A DNA stretch of 64,000 nt from Metallyticus violacea (Eukaryota; Arthropoda; Insecta; Mantodea; Metallyticidae): positions 236,407,512-236,471,511 of the forward strand of contig CM060846.1 in NCBI GenBank assembly GCA_030762175.1, read 5' to 3'. Each line of letters begins with the position of its first letter. Position 1 is the first letter of the stretch. The notes beneath the pieces were generated by a model. The model did no database searches. It had not been told where the DNA came from and was given only the letters and a program-made list of their open reading frames with translations. Below, piece by piece: positions 7,874-20,485 of this stretch. Both the position numbers and the translations under genes were made by a program.

Positions 7874-9230
7874 ATTCTATGAGGGGGAGGGGGCCAATGG
7901 AAAACTGTAAATTGGCAATGTAGGGGGGGGGGGGAAATATAGACATAGAAGTACTCCGGGTGCGGCAGAATGCCAGACTTCGAGAGAGGAAACGTAAAAG
8001 GTAAGGGCCACCTAATCTTAAATCCAGGTATGAGTAGAGGGAAGAAGTTGAGAGTAGAAAGAGCAGCTGTTAGGCGCTGAGAAGCGTGGGAAACAGAGGG
8101 CCAGGACCCGAAGGCGCCGAGAAAACCGCTCTGTGGAGAATTGACTGAGACCTTGTTTACCTACCTATGCAGTCAGCGAAGTCAGCGAATGCTAAATAGC
8201 TCAAGCAGTGCTTTGGACTGGGCGGTGAGAGTCCCATGGCGGCGGTTACGCCCCTCGGTCCGCTCGTAGCAGCGAGGTCGATCTCGGCTAATATAGATGC
8301 GCAGCTGGGCAAGTCCTTCCACCTGTCTCGCGACCTCTCCTCGGCCTCTTCCTCATCGGCCTCTCTCGAGCATTTTTTCAGTTGCACTGTCCATAGAGAG
8401 ACGGGCCAGGCATACCTGGGAGAGAATCCGGCGTCATATCAACGCTTAAGTTGTGGGTATTGGTGGTGGAGAACCCGTCCACAGAAAGCAGAGTTGCGTG
8501 CGCCAATATTAGTGCTAATATAGTGCGCAACCAGGCGGCGGCTGTATATAATGCAAATATGTAAATATTGTTCACATTAGTGTTTAGTTCAGGTTTAGGG
8601 GAAGAAAAAAATGGTGTCGCCGTCACTGCCGTGTTGTGACAAGACAGCTGAAATGCTGCCCATGGAATAACGACTATAGCTCTGCGGAACTGTTCTTGGG
8701 GCCCAAGGAGAGGGCCTCGTATGGGTGTTGCATAAGCCCACGAATTGAAATTAGCAACTATTCCCATCTTGTAAACAAGGTGTAATTTTAGCCTGCAAGG
8801 ACGGGCCGCATGTGCCGGCTTCAGGTACACTTTGTCTATTAATAAAAAACCTTATAACCTTATAGTCACCCGTTTTTCGCAGGGTCGAGATTCGAGAATT
8901 TTATTAGAAAAATATTTCCTGTGGCCTTACAGGGGGATGGCCTTGCAGGATACAATTTTCTTATCTTATTTTAAAGTTAATTGTGTGTTAATAACCCGTG
9001 CACGTCCCTTACTAAGGGACATGAGAAACATTTATTACCAGGAAATTATATTATTTCTTTAGTTCTATAATGAATTAAGTGTAAGGTATGTTTACAGTAA
9101 GTGAGAAGGGTGAGAGGGTGGAAGGGGGATAAGGGCATTTTGTCTTTAATTACAGGTAGAGAAGGAAGGAAAGCCTATTACATATTTACAACAATTTTAT
9201 TCACCTTTACGTGCGGTGTAAGGGTATGCC
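7874..9230. other. no recognisable gene; possible LINE 5' region and 3' sequence
   Basis: This stretch is less AT-rich, with a G-run at 7922-7935. The overlapping ORFs at 8157-8830 on both strands show no family motif. The part just above 7873 could be the 5' UTR of the ORF1-bearing element. From 8840 the sequence becomes AT-rich with 'aataaaaaaccttataacc', like a retroelement 3' end. Confidence 0.4.
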
Positions 9231-10913
9231 TATGATTTGGATTATCACATTCGGGTGTACCCGGTTTTTGCCCAGAGTTTTGGTAATCTGCTGTTGATTA
9301 GGTCCTTTATAGGCTTGATCATTGTCTCCCGATGTATAGTTTTATTCGTGGCTATGATTGGTAGATTTTGCGTAGTCTATAGGGGTGCCATTGCTGTTTT
9401 TGGGATGTGAGCCTATGCTGCACTGGCGTAAGTTAGTAGGCTTAAAATGTGTGCTTTGTACAGTGTGATATTTGTTCTCAATTTTACGAGATTGCTTCGA
9501 AATATTGAAGCACACAACTTCAGGCGCTGTCGCCCACGACTGGCTACATTTTTTCAGGTGGTCTCATCACAACAGTTTAGAGTCTAGATAGAAACCAAGG
9601 TAGCGTGTATGCCGACAAAAGGATACCTGTTGCCCATTAATGGTTATCTCCATGGCCGGGGATTTGTTTTTCTTTGTGAAATATACCGATGTACACTTTG
9701 TGTTTATCTGCATTTTCCAGCTCTGTAGCCAAGCCAGGAAGGTATTTTTGTAGGCTTTTTAAGCCGTATTTATGGTTCTGATGATGGGCGTACAGGACCG
9801 TGTCATCGATATACATGGCCACCTTGCATTGCTGATTTTCAGGGAAGTCACTGGTGTAGACAGCATAGATATATGTGGCCATTATGGCTCCTTGTGGAAC
9901 TCCTGCCTGTATGTGCCTTTGTCTTGATTTGTTTTGGGAGACCTGTATGTGGAAGCTGCTATTTTGTAAGTAGTTGTGGATGAGGGGCGCGTAACCTCGC
10001 AGTGATGGGTTTTTTGTACTATTTAAAGATGATGCACTTATGCCAGCATCTATCAAAAGCAGTTTCCACATCGAGAAATAGAGCCAGTAAGAAGGCCCCT
10101 TTGTTAAATTGTTCTGTAACATCATCTGTGAATTTCAACAGCTGCTGCTCTCTTGATTGATGCTTTCTGAATCCAAAATGAAATTTTGATATTACATTAT
10201 ATTCCGAGAGAGATTTTTGTATTTTTTGCCAGTAGGAGCTTCTCGAACTGTTTACCAACCACCGAGGAGATTTATTGGTCAATAACATTTTGATTGTTCA
10301 ATATTTTTGCCTGGTTTGTGTATCATGACAACTTTTGCCTGCTTCCAGGCACCAGTGAAGTAATGGGCTTTACGCTAGAGTTATATATGTTTGTGGCTTG
10401 AAATAGTGCCTTCCGAGGCATGTTGTGGAAGTGTTCACTTCGCAATCCATCTGGGCCAGCTGCTTTGCCTAGGTTTAGCAATATTAATTGCTGGAAGACT
10501 TGCTGGGTAGTAAACAGAGGAAGTATTTGTTTTGGCTTGTTGGTTTCCCCTGTAGAAACCATGTCTCAATTTCATGTTCGTGTGCTTGATTGATGCTTGG
10601 ATTTTCTTTAAAGCGGTGCTCGAGCATGTCTGCAAATACTTCTGCTTTGTCTGTCGTTGAGAACACAAGTGCCCCCTGCCCTTGGAGGGCTGGAGTGTTA
10701 GTATGTACTCAGCCGGCGCTTTTGAGGCTCCGTAGCACTTGCCACAGCGAATCATCATTGTGGAAGCAATTTTGCATCTTTTTCTCCCAACTGTCGTGGT
10801 TATTGGTGGCTGTTTGCACTTTTATGAGTTTACGTAGGCAGTTTGCTGTGACTTTAAATATGGGTGCTTCGGTTTCTCGCCTGCAAACACTAACAGGCCG
10901 CTGCACATCAACC

Positions 10914-11063
10914 TGGGCAAAAATAAAAAAGCACAAGAATCCCCTAATAAATCAAATAGGTAAAAGTGAACCTCAACATAGAAAGCATAAAAGAATCCGC
11001 GTTTACTGAAACACAGTACACTCCCACACAAAAATTCAGCCCTACGCAAAACTGTAAATATTA

Positions 11064-11096
<33 letters not shown>

Positions 11097-11332
11097 TAAA
11101 CTAGATAAGCAACAAACATAATGTACTAGTAAACAAGTGAATGCATGCCTTGAAAATACTCACAATGCCACTATTCTCATGAAAGCGTCAGAGCGCCCAT
11201 GCATGGGTTACATATGACAATTTGTAGAAAAATCTGTATAAATTTGTATGACATGTAAATTATGACCTGTAAGGCTGCATTATAACAGCCAAAAAGGCAC
11301 CCAATTCAATAAATAATCTGCAATCTGCAATC
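10914..11332 (+). mobile_element. LINE 3' end inserted in the Jockey-like element
   Basis: The Jockey linker coding breaks at about 11333 and resumes near 10913. The sequence between reads in the opposite sense as a noncoding 3' region with a (TTA)n run at 11063-11096. It ends with 'gacctgtaaggctgc...caataaataatctgcaatctgcaatc', where AATCTGC is repeated. The same core occurs in the insertion at 3344-3416. The left boundary is approximate and no clear target duplication was seen. Confidence 0.6.
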
Positions 11333-11862
11333 TCGCCACCGGCGCATGCATCTTCTTCGACTAGCGATCAGCTGCTTTACCTCTGGGTAAGTGACCCACG
11401 GGGGTGTGCACTTGGGAAATTCAGCACTGTTTATCTTGGCTGACCGCAGAGAAGTAGTAAAGCTTGCGACTCTCTGGTCAATTTTCTCTGTGCCGATGTT
11501 TTCCAACTTGAGTGTGGCCAGTTTGAGCAGGAGAACTTTGAATTTGTTCCAGTCTGTTACTGGAGTTATAGGCACGTTTTTGGCTGTGGTTATATCCAGG
11601 CGGCCGTGTAATGAAAATATTATAGGCCAATGATCGGAGTCTAGACTGTGATAAACTTGCAGCTGTTGTCCCACTCGCACCTCCTTTGTAATTACAAAAT
11701 CTAGGATGTTCATAGAGTTCAGATGCGTGATAGAACGTGGGGCCAGAGGGCGTGTATCTCAACGTCATCTGTATTCAGTATACAGTCTGCAAGACCGGTG
11801 TCTAATTGGTCAGTCCTGCGCGAATTCCAAATTGGGTGGTGGGCATTGAAGTCTCCTGCTAT

Positions 11863-12133
11863 ATTTTAATAGTGTTTAACGCCCATTTTTACTACTTAGG
11901 CACCACATGCGATGGACACTGATGATATATAAAATGAGATGATATATTGGATATGGATTTTTTTATGAAGGAAACGTTCCAAGCCTAAGTTTAGGGTACC
12001 TCCCCGAAATTTGCAAGTTATGAGGAGGAAAACCTGGAGAAACCTGAGTCAGTGAGGACAGTCCTGGCCGGATTCGAACCCTACACCTTCCACTCACGAG
12101 TCCGCGCCTAACGACCTCGGCCACCCATGGCGA
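11863..12133 (-). mobile_element. SINE-1 (tRNA-derived) copy
   Basis: Read on the minus strand it begins CGCCATGGGTGGCCGAGGTCGTTAG, with an A box, then a B box (GGTTCGAATCC type), a ~150-bp body and the tail 'aaacactatta'. It is flanked by a perfect 11-bp duplication, tctcctgctat at 11852-11862 and 12134-12144. It landed inside the GDFNAHHP endonuclease codons of the LINE. Confidence 0.92.
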
Positions 12134-12470
12134 TCTCCTGCTATGAGTACATTTTCTTCCAGGCGGAGAATATAATTGAGATCTTCTATGAGGCTTTTGA
12201 GATGAACTGTTTACTTGCCTAGCGATTGAGATTCTCTGTCTAACCGCACCAATAATATTTTAACTTCGGCCAATAGCAATCCAGGATTTGACAGTAGACA
12301 ATCTACAAGTGAAGTGATGTAAAATGAACCTACAGCTATGGGAGAATTTATCATTGTTATTGTTGGAATACATGTGTAACGGTCACGTAACGTTTGCCTC
12401 TTATGATGGTGTGGGTATATGATAAGCATAGCGTTAATAACTTGCACTTATTGAAATGCTGACGAATATT

Positions 12471-13276
12471 AGATTACATACATACCACAGTTGCCATATA
12501 CATTTTTTTAAATTTTTTGTTCCAGATTCGGTAAATTTGTTATTTTGTTGCCATTACTAGGTGTTACTCGAGGAATGCTAATTAGTTTACTTCGCCTGAA
12601 ATTTGCTTCATTTCAGATACAAGGAGTCGGATATCATCTCGATGACGGTGCATTAGAAAGGTACATTATTAAAATGTGTTATATTCCGTTCCAGTTAACC
12701 AAGAAACCTATAATAATGCATAATGAAAGTGTCAGTACCACAAATGACTGACAACTGTCAGTTAGGTTTCAGCCAGAGCGGAGTTTGGATTATGTCAGCC
12801 TGCCAAGATATCGCATATTAGTTGAATAAGCAGATAGTTTTTTGTTAAAGAATAGCAGTAAATCACTATGGTTCAGTCTGTTGTTACCTTTCGAGTCGAT
12901 CAGTTTATCATTGATCTCAAGCCCCGACACTTTTGTTTTATTTCATCAAATGAATTAAATTAGCAAATAATACAGCGGGACAGGAATCTGAACTCGGCGT
13001 TTCTCGCAATAATTGCATGTTATAAGATTCCGTCAACAGAATCGTATCAATCTACTTCTAATGAAAGTGAATCATATTCTCCATCACATGTTATACATAG
13101 GAGGTGTATTGCGAGTCCCCCAAGAAAGGAGCGTGCTATTTTGAAATTCTTGACTCCAAATGACAAGTTTGTATTTCCAAAACTAAAAGAATGATGTTTC
13201 CAGAAAAATTTTACTTAATCAATTGAAATTGTAGTGAAATAGAAAATTAATTAGCAAGAAACTTTTTGTCGCACTT
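12471..13276. other. no recognisable gene
   Basis: The 68-codon ORF at 12545-12751 shows no family motif. The rest is AT-rich and contains no long frame. Part of it may be the 5' terminal region of the hAT element that follows. Confidence 0.4.
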
Positions 13277-13844
13277 GTGTTTTCCTTCTTTCTTTATCTA
13301 TTTCTTTTTTATTTATTTATTTCTAGTGAGGGACAGAAAGGATGCCGAAAACTAGGAAAGTTGGTGTCAAAGCTCTTTTGGAACTCTTTAATGTTCCGTT
13401 CTCATGAGCAAGCCCAGTTTCACAAACGCTGTTGTACAGCGCAAGAGGCGAGTGTTGGAAAAAACAAAACAAAACATACTTCAATTATAGAAACTAATGC
13501 TTTTTGGTTTTCAAAATGACACGAGGACTCATGATCATTAATTATGGATTCAGATGAAACTGGAGGTAAATTTTGTGCATTATTCAGATTTAAGTCTGCT
13601 ATTGGAGATAAAGATTATAAAGAACATTCAAAACCCTGTCCACTGAGTGCTAACATTAGTTCCCATTCAAAAGGAAGTAATTGGAATCTGCGGATGTTTA
13701 ATTGCTGAGAAAATATTAGATAATGTAAACACTACAAAATGCTTCTTAGTCCTGGCCAACGAAACAAATGATATTGGGGGTTAAAAAAAAAACTTTATTT
13801 GTATGTCCGTTACATTACGGGAGGAGATTGTTAATTTGTTAATT

Positions 13845-14070
13845 TATGGACGCTCTTTGACATCTCAGGTCATCAGCGTCCCATTCAACTCAGGAGCGAT
13901 ATATTTTGCTCAAAAGCCTTTTCTTTCAGGCTTGAGGTTACTTTACATGCAGTAAATCTACGACACGGGATCCATTGCTTTACTTCCTTTCCGAAGGAAG
14001 CCATGTTTAGAATTGTTACTTCCGAAAAAATTCATCGATCCTGGCCGGAATTAAATCCACAATTATGGAT
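13845..14070 (-). mobile_element. SINE-2 copy, old
   Basis: It carries the SINE-2 body in the same orientation as the others: 'ggacgctctttgacatctcaggtcatcagcgtcccattcaa', 'caggcttgaggtt', 'cgacacggga' and 'ccgaaaaaattcatcgatcctggccgg'. The tRNA-like head past 14050 is eroded. Confidence 0.85.
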
Positions 14071-14195
14071 GGGATGAGAGGAAAATGTTAATCTTCATGA
14101 AAACTTCAAATTTTGTCAATATCTGTAAAACTAGAGAAGCAGAAGTATATAAAGCACTTTAATGCTCAGACATTATTCGCTCTATATCCAACAGT

Positions 14196-14392
14196 TTTCT
14201 TCTTCTTCTTCTTCTTCTTCTTCTTCTTCTTCTTCTTCAAAGGCAGAAGACAAATGAAAGTGCAAAAAAATACATATTGAATATCGAGGGTAACGTAATG
14301 CGTGGAATCAGAAAAAACAAGCTACAAGCGGAAGAAACAACTACAACAACAACAACAACAACAACAATAATAATAATAATAATAATAATAAC

Positions 14393-14434
<42 letters not shown>
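14196..14434. repeat. TTC and ACA/ATA microsatellites
   Basis: A pure (TTC)n lies at 14196-14238 and (ACA)n passing into (ATA)n at 14336-14434. They produce spurious homopolymer ORFs. Confidence 0.95.
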
Positions 14435-14436
<2 letters not shown>

Positions 14437-14473
14437 ATAAACATTGTCGTGTGTTTGTATTTTATGAAAAAAA

Positions 14474-14830
14474 CTATAATCTCTCGATCTCCGAGTCAAA
14501 ATTTAGGCACATGAATCGGTAACTCATCATAAATGTTACATTCAAAACATCATAGAAATCCATACAGTGAGACAAAGTATGCCGGGCTACCGACAAGCGA
14601 GACTTGGATTTAACAGAACGCCTATGACTGTTCATACGGAGCGAAACTATAGTACAAGTTAAAACCAATATAAAAATGCTTGCAAAACTTACAGGGTAAC
14701 GTATGCACGACATTCGGAGAAGTACGTGTATGTGGATAATTTGGAACTGTGAAACGAATGTCGTGACAGAATTAGTCCTTGAATTTTGCATTTAGAGCGT
14801 TGGCAAGGACATGAGCCTGATGCCGAGGGG
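14474..14830 (-). mobile_element. Penelope-like element fragment, GIY-YIG endonuclease domain
   Basis: The minus frame 14791-14474 contains 'RMNSHRRSVKSKSRLSVARH', matching the conserved 'R..eHr..v..k..lpvarH' part of GIY-YIG nucleases in Penelope-like retroelements. It is followed by a degraded C-terminus. The same DNA recurs, diverged, at 24.6-24.95 kb, where the preceding 'FYIG' half is also visible. The catalytic half is mostly lost here. Confidence 0.5.
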
Positions 14831-15560
14831 TAATTTGGAAGGAGATAGGTTGCGCCAAAATATATTTTTCGGGTTACAGGGGTTCTAGAGGTAGGACAGG
14901 GTGCAAATTTGAAAAAATTACACTTAAAGTTGAATTATTAATTAAGCTTAGTGTCATCATTTCTAAATAGGGTTAATGCTCTCAATTCCAGGCACGTTAG
15001 TAGTAACAAGGTAAATATACCTTTTATTGGAAGTTTCAAGTTTGCATTATTTTTTGTGCACTGGAGTGATACGGGATTCAGAAAGATAGGAAGATTTTCG
15101 ATTACGTTTTTAACTTAACATTTATAATGCATTATTGAATCATGTCCCTGAAAGTTTACTCAAGAGATAGTGGTAGTAGCCATATTTCATATTTTTGCAT
15201 AAAGCGCGTACACCATCACTTTTAAATCTTACGTATTACTATATATTTCTCCCCTTTTGTAGCTTATTTTATCTGTTTCTCTCATTACGTTACCTTTGAG
15301 ATTATACATTTATTTTTTCCCACCTTCACTTGTCATCTGCCTTTGAAGAAGACCATGAGCTATTCGGAATATGAGAAACTTGCGTGACAAATTTAAGTGT
15401 TTAGCCTATTTCTGCATCTCTTGTTATTTTAGTTGTGTTGATTCAAGAATAATGTATTTTTAATTTATATATAAACATAAGTTCAGCTTTAGTAGATGAT
15501 AATATAAATCTGTCAGGCTTGGATATGTGTATGTATGAATGTGTGTATACATAAATATGC

Positions 15561-15591
<31 letters not shown>

Positions 15592-15654
15592 TGTATGTAT
15601 GTATGTATGTATGTATGTATGTATGTATGTATGTATGTATGTATGTATGTATAC
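15561..15654. repeat. (GTAT)n microsatellite
   Basis: A near-perfect tetranucleotide run encodes meaningless Tyr-Ile-His-Thr repeats on the minus strand. Confidence 0.97.
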
Positions 15655-15722
15655 AAACATGTACATACATACACATATAATATATAACATATAAAATTAT
15701 CGTTTTGGACAGAGCTAAAATA

Positions 15723-15953
15723 CAACCTCCACGGATGGCCGAGGTCGTAAAGTACACTAACATGATCTGAATCCTATCAGGACAGTTTTCCAGGTTTTCC
15801 TCTGTCCTCATAAATGGCAAATGCTGGGGAGGTACCCTAAACTTAGGCCTGGAACGTTTCCTTCCTAAAATCCCTTTCCCAATATACCATATATACCATT
15901 TCATCTCTTGTACCATCAGTAGTAAAAACAGGCGTTAAACACTATGAAAAAAA
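15723..15953 (+). mobile_element. SINE-1 copy
   Basis: It starts 'ctccacggatggccgaggtcgt' (A box) and ends 'ggcgttaaacactatg'. A likely 8-bp duplication, ctaaaata, is at 15715-15722 and 15954-15961. The B-box region is partly deleted. Confidence 0.85.
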
Positions 15954-17776
15954 CTAAAATAGTGCAAGTTCTTTGAATGGCGGTTTCAAAGGAGTTCATG
16001 CTGAGGTAAAGTTTTATCCTCAGCTGCTTATGTCCATTGTGCAAACAATGTGTTAAATTTAGCTCTCTCAAAGTCATGCACTATCACAACTATTAGGTAT
16101 TGCATTGGCATTGTTGAAGATACCATAACCTTTTGCCATACTTTACCAAAATGTAACATGTAGCTCTGACAGTAGTGACAATGTAAATATGTTGCAGAAC
16201 CTATACCAACTTGAAACATGCAGGGTAGAGCATCACGAAGCCTTGGCTGCCTTTAAAGGGTTTTTTTTTAAAGATGTATTTTAAGTATAGAAGTTTTAAT
16301 CAGTTTGTTTATATGTGATATAGTATACATCTTGCCAGTATCACTGTAATCCATAGAATGTGTTTGAGGCTTGCAGTCACCATTGTGCAAACTTTACAGA
16401 AATATAGAGATTGTGCACTTAAAAATTGTAACTTCGTTTTTAAATCTGCTGAAATATTTTTGCAAAACTAACGAGGTTGATATACAAAAATTGACATGCC
16501 GAATTAGAAAGCAGAACAGTAGGGAAAACTAAATAGAAAATGATTCAGTAAAATATTTCTCTCTGTTAGTGTACTTTCCTATGTTGGATTTCATGTTAAG
16601 TGAACCAACAAATTATGTAGAAACATAATTAATAAGCTTCAAATGTTGGTCATTCAATTTTGTGGTTGGGATCAATGGGAAAAGATTGGTGTTATATAAG
16701 AGTGATTTGGTAAGCCCAGTTTCTGTAATCAGGACTTAAGTTTGAAATCTGGAAAACAAAATGTGAATGTGTTAGCACTCACAAGGTCCCCCTTCAATTA
16801 TCAGTGAGTCTGAGTTATGGTTACTAGATGGTTTTGATAGCAATTGGGGAAATTCCCTCACGTTTTACCAAAAATTATGGAAAATTTTCTATTACTGCAC
16901 TGGAAACTTGGATGGTTGGATTCAATATTCTTTTTACAAATCCAGCAATGGGCCACTCTTGAACATAATCAGGAAGCCATGAAAATAAATGATTCTGGTG
17001 GAACAAAAAATTAAGGAAAAGTAAATAGGAAGTCAATTATGTATGGTAAATATGTGAATAATTACACCCTATACAGTGCAAAAACAACTGGATGACTGAT
17101 AGTCAAATTTTTAAATGGTTTGGTAGCACTATTATAGGTAATAAATTCTTATAAACAAGTTATGTTTTTAATAGTCTATTGGACAGCTAAAATTCAATAT
17201 AATAATATGTACATAATATAACAAACATATACATATATTCTTTACCTGAAGTTCACTAAACTCCACATTATTCTCAATCTTAGAACTTTTAGTGAATTTT
17301 CATAGCATTATCCCTTTACAGTTAAGGTTAGAATTTACCAAACTTGCAATTCTGACTTAATTAAGCCAGTATTTTTTCATTGAAATCAGGATGCTAAATG
17401 CAAATTGCAAAAAGTAATTTTAATACAGAAATTCCTAACAAAGGGAAGAAAATTAGAGAAAATCATACTTTATATCAGGAAGTGGGAAACTTTATCCTAA
17501 GACAAAATTTCTAGAAATCCTGCCAAAATGGGAAAATCTTAGTTTTAATATATGCCATTAGATACCCTTCCCAAATATTCAAAGACTTCCCAAAAATTCT
17601 ATGTACTCTGCCTGTGACTGCTGCAAGTTCAGAAAGGAATTTTTGATTTTCCAGAGATTGAAACTAATTTGCACAACTTGCATAGTGAAGAAATAACGAA
17701 TGAGCTGGCATTACTTAACATACATAGTGAAGTGAAATTAACACCAGGGGAAGTTCTGAATAGTTTTACTCTGTAA

Positions 17777-20166
17777 TGAAGGAAAATACATATTTAATAA
17801 CAACTTTTGATGATATGAACAGGCTATCATGATTGGAGTGTTGAATGTTGAAAGGTCATGACAAATATAATTTGACCATTAGATCACAGCAGGGAAAGAA
17901 AAAGAAAAAGAAAATATGTTAAGATTCAACTTTTGATGAGTCAAGCTTTGCTTTAAATCTCAAAATAATATAGAATAATATATATTATAAAATATTACTT
18001 CTCTTTTACTTTTTTCAAAAGACAGAAAAAAACTGGTGTAAACCAGGGCAGTATGTAAAAGATGGGAAATTATGTACACATTTAAAGGTTATAAAAAACA
18101 AGTAAAATATTGAATTTTTTCAATCTTAATACCAAACACTAACCTCAAATAAAGGTCCAATGCACATTATTAGTTGGTACTATGCTGTCATCTGTTCAAC
18201 CCCTGCCCAGGTTAAGAGTAGTGGAATGTGTTATTTCAATTGCTTATGTTTCTTATTATGGTTTATAGAATGAAACAGTGTTTAATAAATTTTTATTCTT
18301 GGGATTAAACATTTTGATTACACATTAAAACACATTTATTCCTGATGAAAACTAACACTTCACTGCTTCCTGCTAAAATATGTTCCAAAATTGTTTTCTG
18401 CCTACATCTTTTATTAATGTCCTCTACTGCTTTTCTAATTTATAAAGTTTTCCAAAATTTCTTCCCTTTCTACAGATGAGATATTTGCATTAAACTTCCT
18501 CTGTCACATTGCTTCAGCATTGGTAGGTACCTCTTCATTGCACTCATTTTCTTCATTGTCATTGTTTGTTGCTGTTATGTAATGGTTGCTGTTTGTTCTG
18601 CATGGAACTCCTCCATATCTCTCACTTCTGCAGTAAGTATGCATCATTCACTCACAGAGAGTCAATGGTGCAATTAAGTTGCAAAGATTCCCATGAAGCA
18701 GGAAAGCCCTTCTTCATCTTTTTTAAGAGTAATTTAAGTTCATTGTACATATAATACATTTGATTTGCATTCAAATTGATATTTCAATTATCCTTGCACT
18801 ATAATATTTAAATAAGAAACAAAGAGTTGTAATCATTCTTCACCTTCTCCTTTTTCTAAATTTCAGATACATTCAAAAAAGTTTTTGTAAATAAGCCATT
18901 ATATAATTTAGATGACTTTTAACTCCCTTCTCTCTTATATTAATTGTAAATTTTAATGTTTTGTCAATGATAACAGACACTAACATTTTATATATATATA
19001 ATATCTTATTTAGTAAAATTTCTGAATGTTTTTGTAGCCTCTATGTAAATATATACATAAATCCCAAAGAAGAATAATTAACAGCGCAAATTGTAATGCC
19101 ATTTTACATTTATTATTTTCCTGGATTGGCTTTGTGTGGTGTAAACAGCAGGAAACCTCAAATTTCAGGATTTTAATACATTGTGAATATAGAAAAAATT
19201 AAGGAAACAACATAAAATGTTGCAAACAATGGAAAATATTTAATACAGGAACTGTATATAATGCAACAGACACACACACATGCACATATATATAAAGATA
19301 AATATGTTGTATATAAATTAGAAGTACATTTGTGTAGTTATATATGAATAACTAGCCCTCTATCCTAAATTTCCAGCTATGTTGCTGGCTCCGATAGTAA
19401 TAGCATCAGAATGGAAAGATTTCTGCTATCTAGACAGAAAGAAACGTGTATCTAATGAGTTAATAAAGCATTTTGAAACATCTTCAGAAGAAGTCAAACA
19501 GTATTCATTCTTAATGATTGTAAATGTGGTGATAAAAATAAAGCAGTTTGGAGGTTATGTGTGAATGAAACAGTGCTTAAAAAAGTATAATTTTTAATAT
19601 TTCTCACAGAAATTTCTTAATCAATTATACTGGGAAAGAGTGTGATGAAAGCTACTTTTCCAAAAATTTGTTTTCATTGTTTGTACTTGTCCATGTATAA
19701 ACATATATACATCTTTAATATGATTTTAGAAGATATTGACAGTTAAATAATATCTATAAAATTGAATATGTTTGAATATTGACACAGTACATATGGAGGC
19801 GAAGCACCTCCCATATATAAGTAGACGGGGCTGCTACAAGTGTCACTTGAGCTACAGAAATTGAGTGGCGATTAGTTATCCTCTGAAGATGTCCGACGGA
19901 GTGATGGGCGAAACATCAGGTGTTTTTACATCATTTGGACCGTGGCCATTAAGCCCGGAAATCTAATTTTATTTGATTGTATTATAGAAGACTTAAACAC
20001 CCTTACTGGGACTGTTTGAGGTAACATTTGGAATAGAGGAATGGTGGGACCTTTCTTTTTCAAAGGAATGGTTACCAGGGAACAGTATCCTGAGCAGTTA
20101 CAAGAGATTGTACTTCAGGACTGAAAAACAACCCTCTTTTTGCCCAGATTTAATTGATATGGAACA
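17777..20166. other. AT-rich stretch without a recognisable gene
   Basis: The ORFs at 18566-18754 and 19379-19564 are short and match nothing I recognise. The only structured part is 19796-19970, which holds a hammerhead-like CTGAAGA...GAAAC motif (separate entry). Confidence 0.45.
19840..19960 (+). ncRNA. possible hammerhead-ribozyme-like motif of a Penelope-type element
   Basis: CTGAAGA at 19883-19889 and GAAAC at 19910-19914 are separated by a segment in which GTCC and GGGC can pair as stem II. CUGANGA...GAAA is the catalytic core described in Penelope-like retroelements. I could not define stems I and III. The segment stands out from the AT-rich surroundings. Confidence 0.25.
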
Positions 20167-20178
20167 CCCAAGTCATGT

Positions 20179-20473
20179 TTTTTTTAGTAGTGTTTAACGC
20201 CCATTTTTACTACTGAGGCACCACAGGCAGTGGACACTGATGATACATGAGATGAAATGATAAATTGGAAAATGGAATAAGGACATTTTTATAGGAAGGA
20301 AACGTTCCACGCCTAAGTTTAGGGTACCTCCCCGGCTTTTGTCAGTTATGAGCATTAAGGAAAACCTAGAAAAACCCCCAGTCAGGGAGGACGGTCCTGG
20401 CGGAATTCGAACCCCAAAACTCCCGCTCACGAGTACGTGCCTTAACGACCTCGGCCACCCATGGCGGTGCCCC
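20179..20473 (-). mobile_element. SINE-1 copy with target duplication
   Basis: A full-length minus-oriented copy: the A box is in 'GGTGGCCGAGGTCGTTAAGGC', the B box in 'GGGGTTCGAATTCCG', and the 3' tail is 'aaacactacta' plus a poly-A run. The duplication cccaagtcatgt is perfect at 20167-20178 and 20474-20485. Confidence 0.93.
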
Positions 20474-20485
20474 CCCAAGTCATGT

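Larger units (their letters stand above)
9230..12470 (-). mobile_element. Jockey-like LINE (endonuclease plus reverse transcriptase), degenerate and interrupted
   Basis: Running leftward, the element shows an apurinic endonuclease-type motif 'AGDFNAHHPIWNS' that is complete once the inserted SINE is ignored. A 'DSDHWPI' motif follows near 11640. A linker at 11335-11500 and 10700-10910 includes 'SWEKK'. Then come RT blocks: 'AAGPDGLRSEHF' near 10450, 'FHFGFRKHQS' near 10170, 'GVPQGAIMATYIYAVYTSD' near 9870 and the catalytic 'AMYIDDTVLYAHH' near 9800. The C-terminal part runs to about 9250. Frameshifts are numerous. A SINE-1 and a foreign LINE tail sit inside it. The pattern of the RT motifs points to the Jockey clade. 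Confidence 0.75.
13277..17776 (+). pseudogene. hAT-family transposase (DUF4371-like) in dispersed pieces
   Basis: Three plus-strand blocks are in the right order for one hAT transposase. At 13360-13780, 'SHEQAQFHKRC' resembles the end of the N-terminal zinc finger and 'KCFLVLANETNDIGG' matches the '(F)FxVLADETTDI' start of the catalytic core. At 16027-16130, 'YVHCANNVLNLALSKSC' matches the 'HCxAHxLNLAL' motif. At 17595-17776, 'LPVTAASSERNF' and 'ALLNIHSEVKLTPGEVL' match the C-terminal hAT dimerisation domain. SINE-2, a Penelope-type fragment, microsatellites and SINE-1 lie between the first two blocks. The reading frame is broken and no terminal repeats were found, so it is inactive. Confidence 0.65.

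Noticed and set aside
8157..8830. overlapping ORFs on both strands
   Set aside because: No motif on either strand; likely noncoding retroelement sequence.
15443..15916. 157-codon minus ORF with Tyr-Ile-His-Thr repeats
   Set aside because: Produced by the (GTAT)n microsatellite and the SINE-1 copy.
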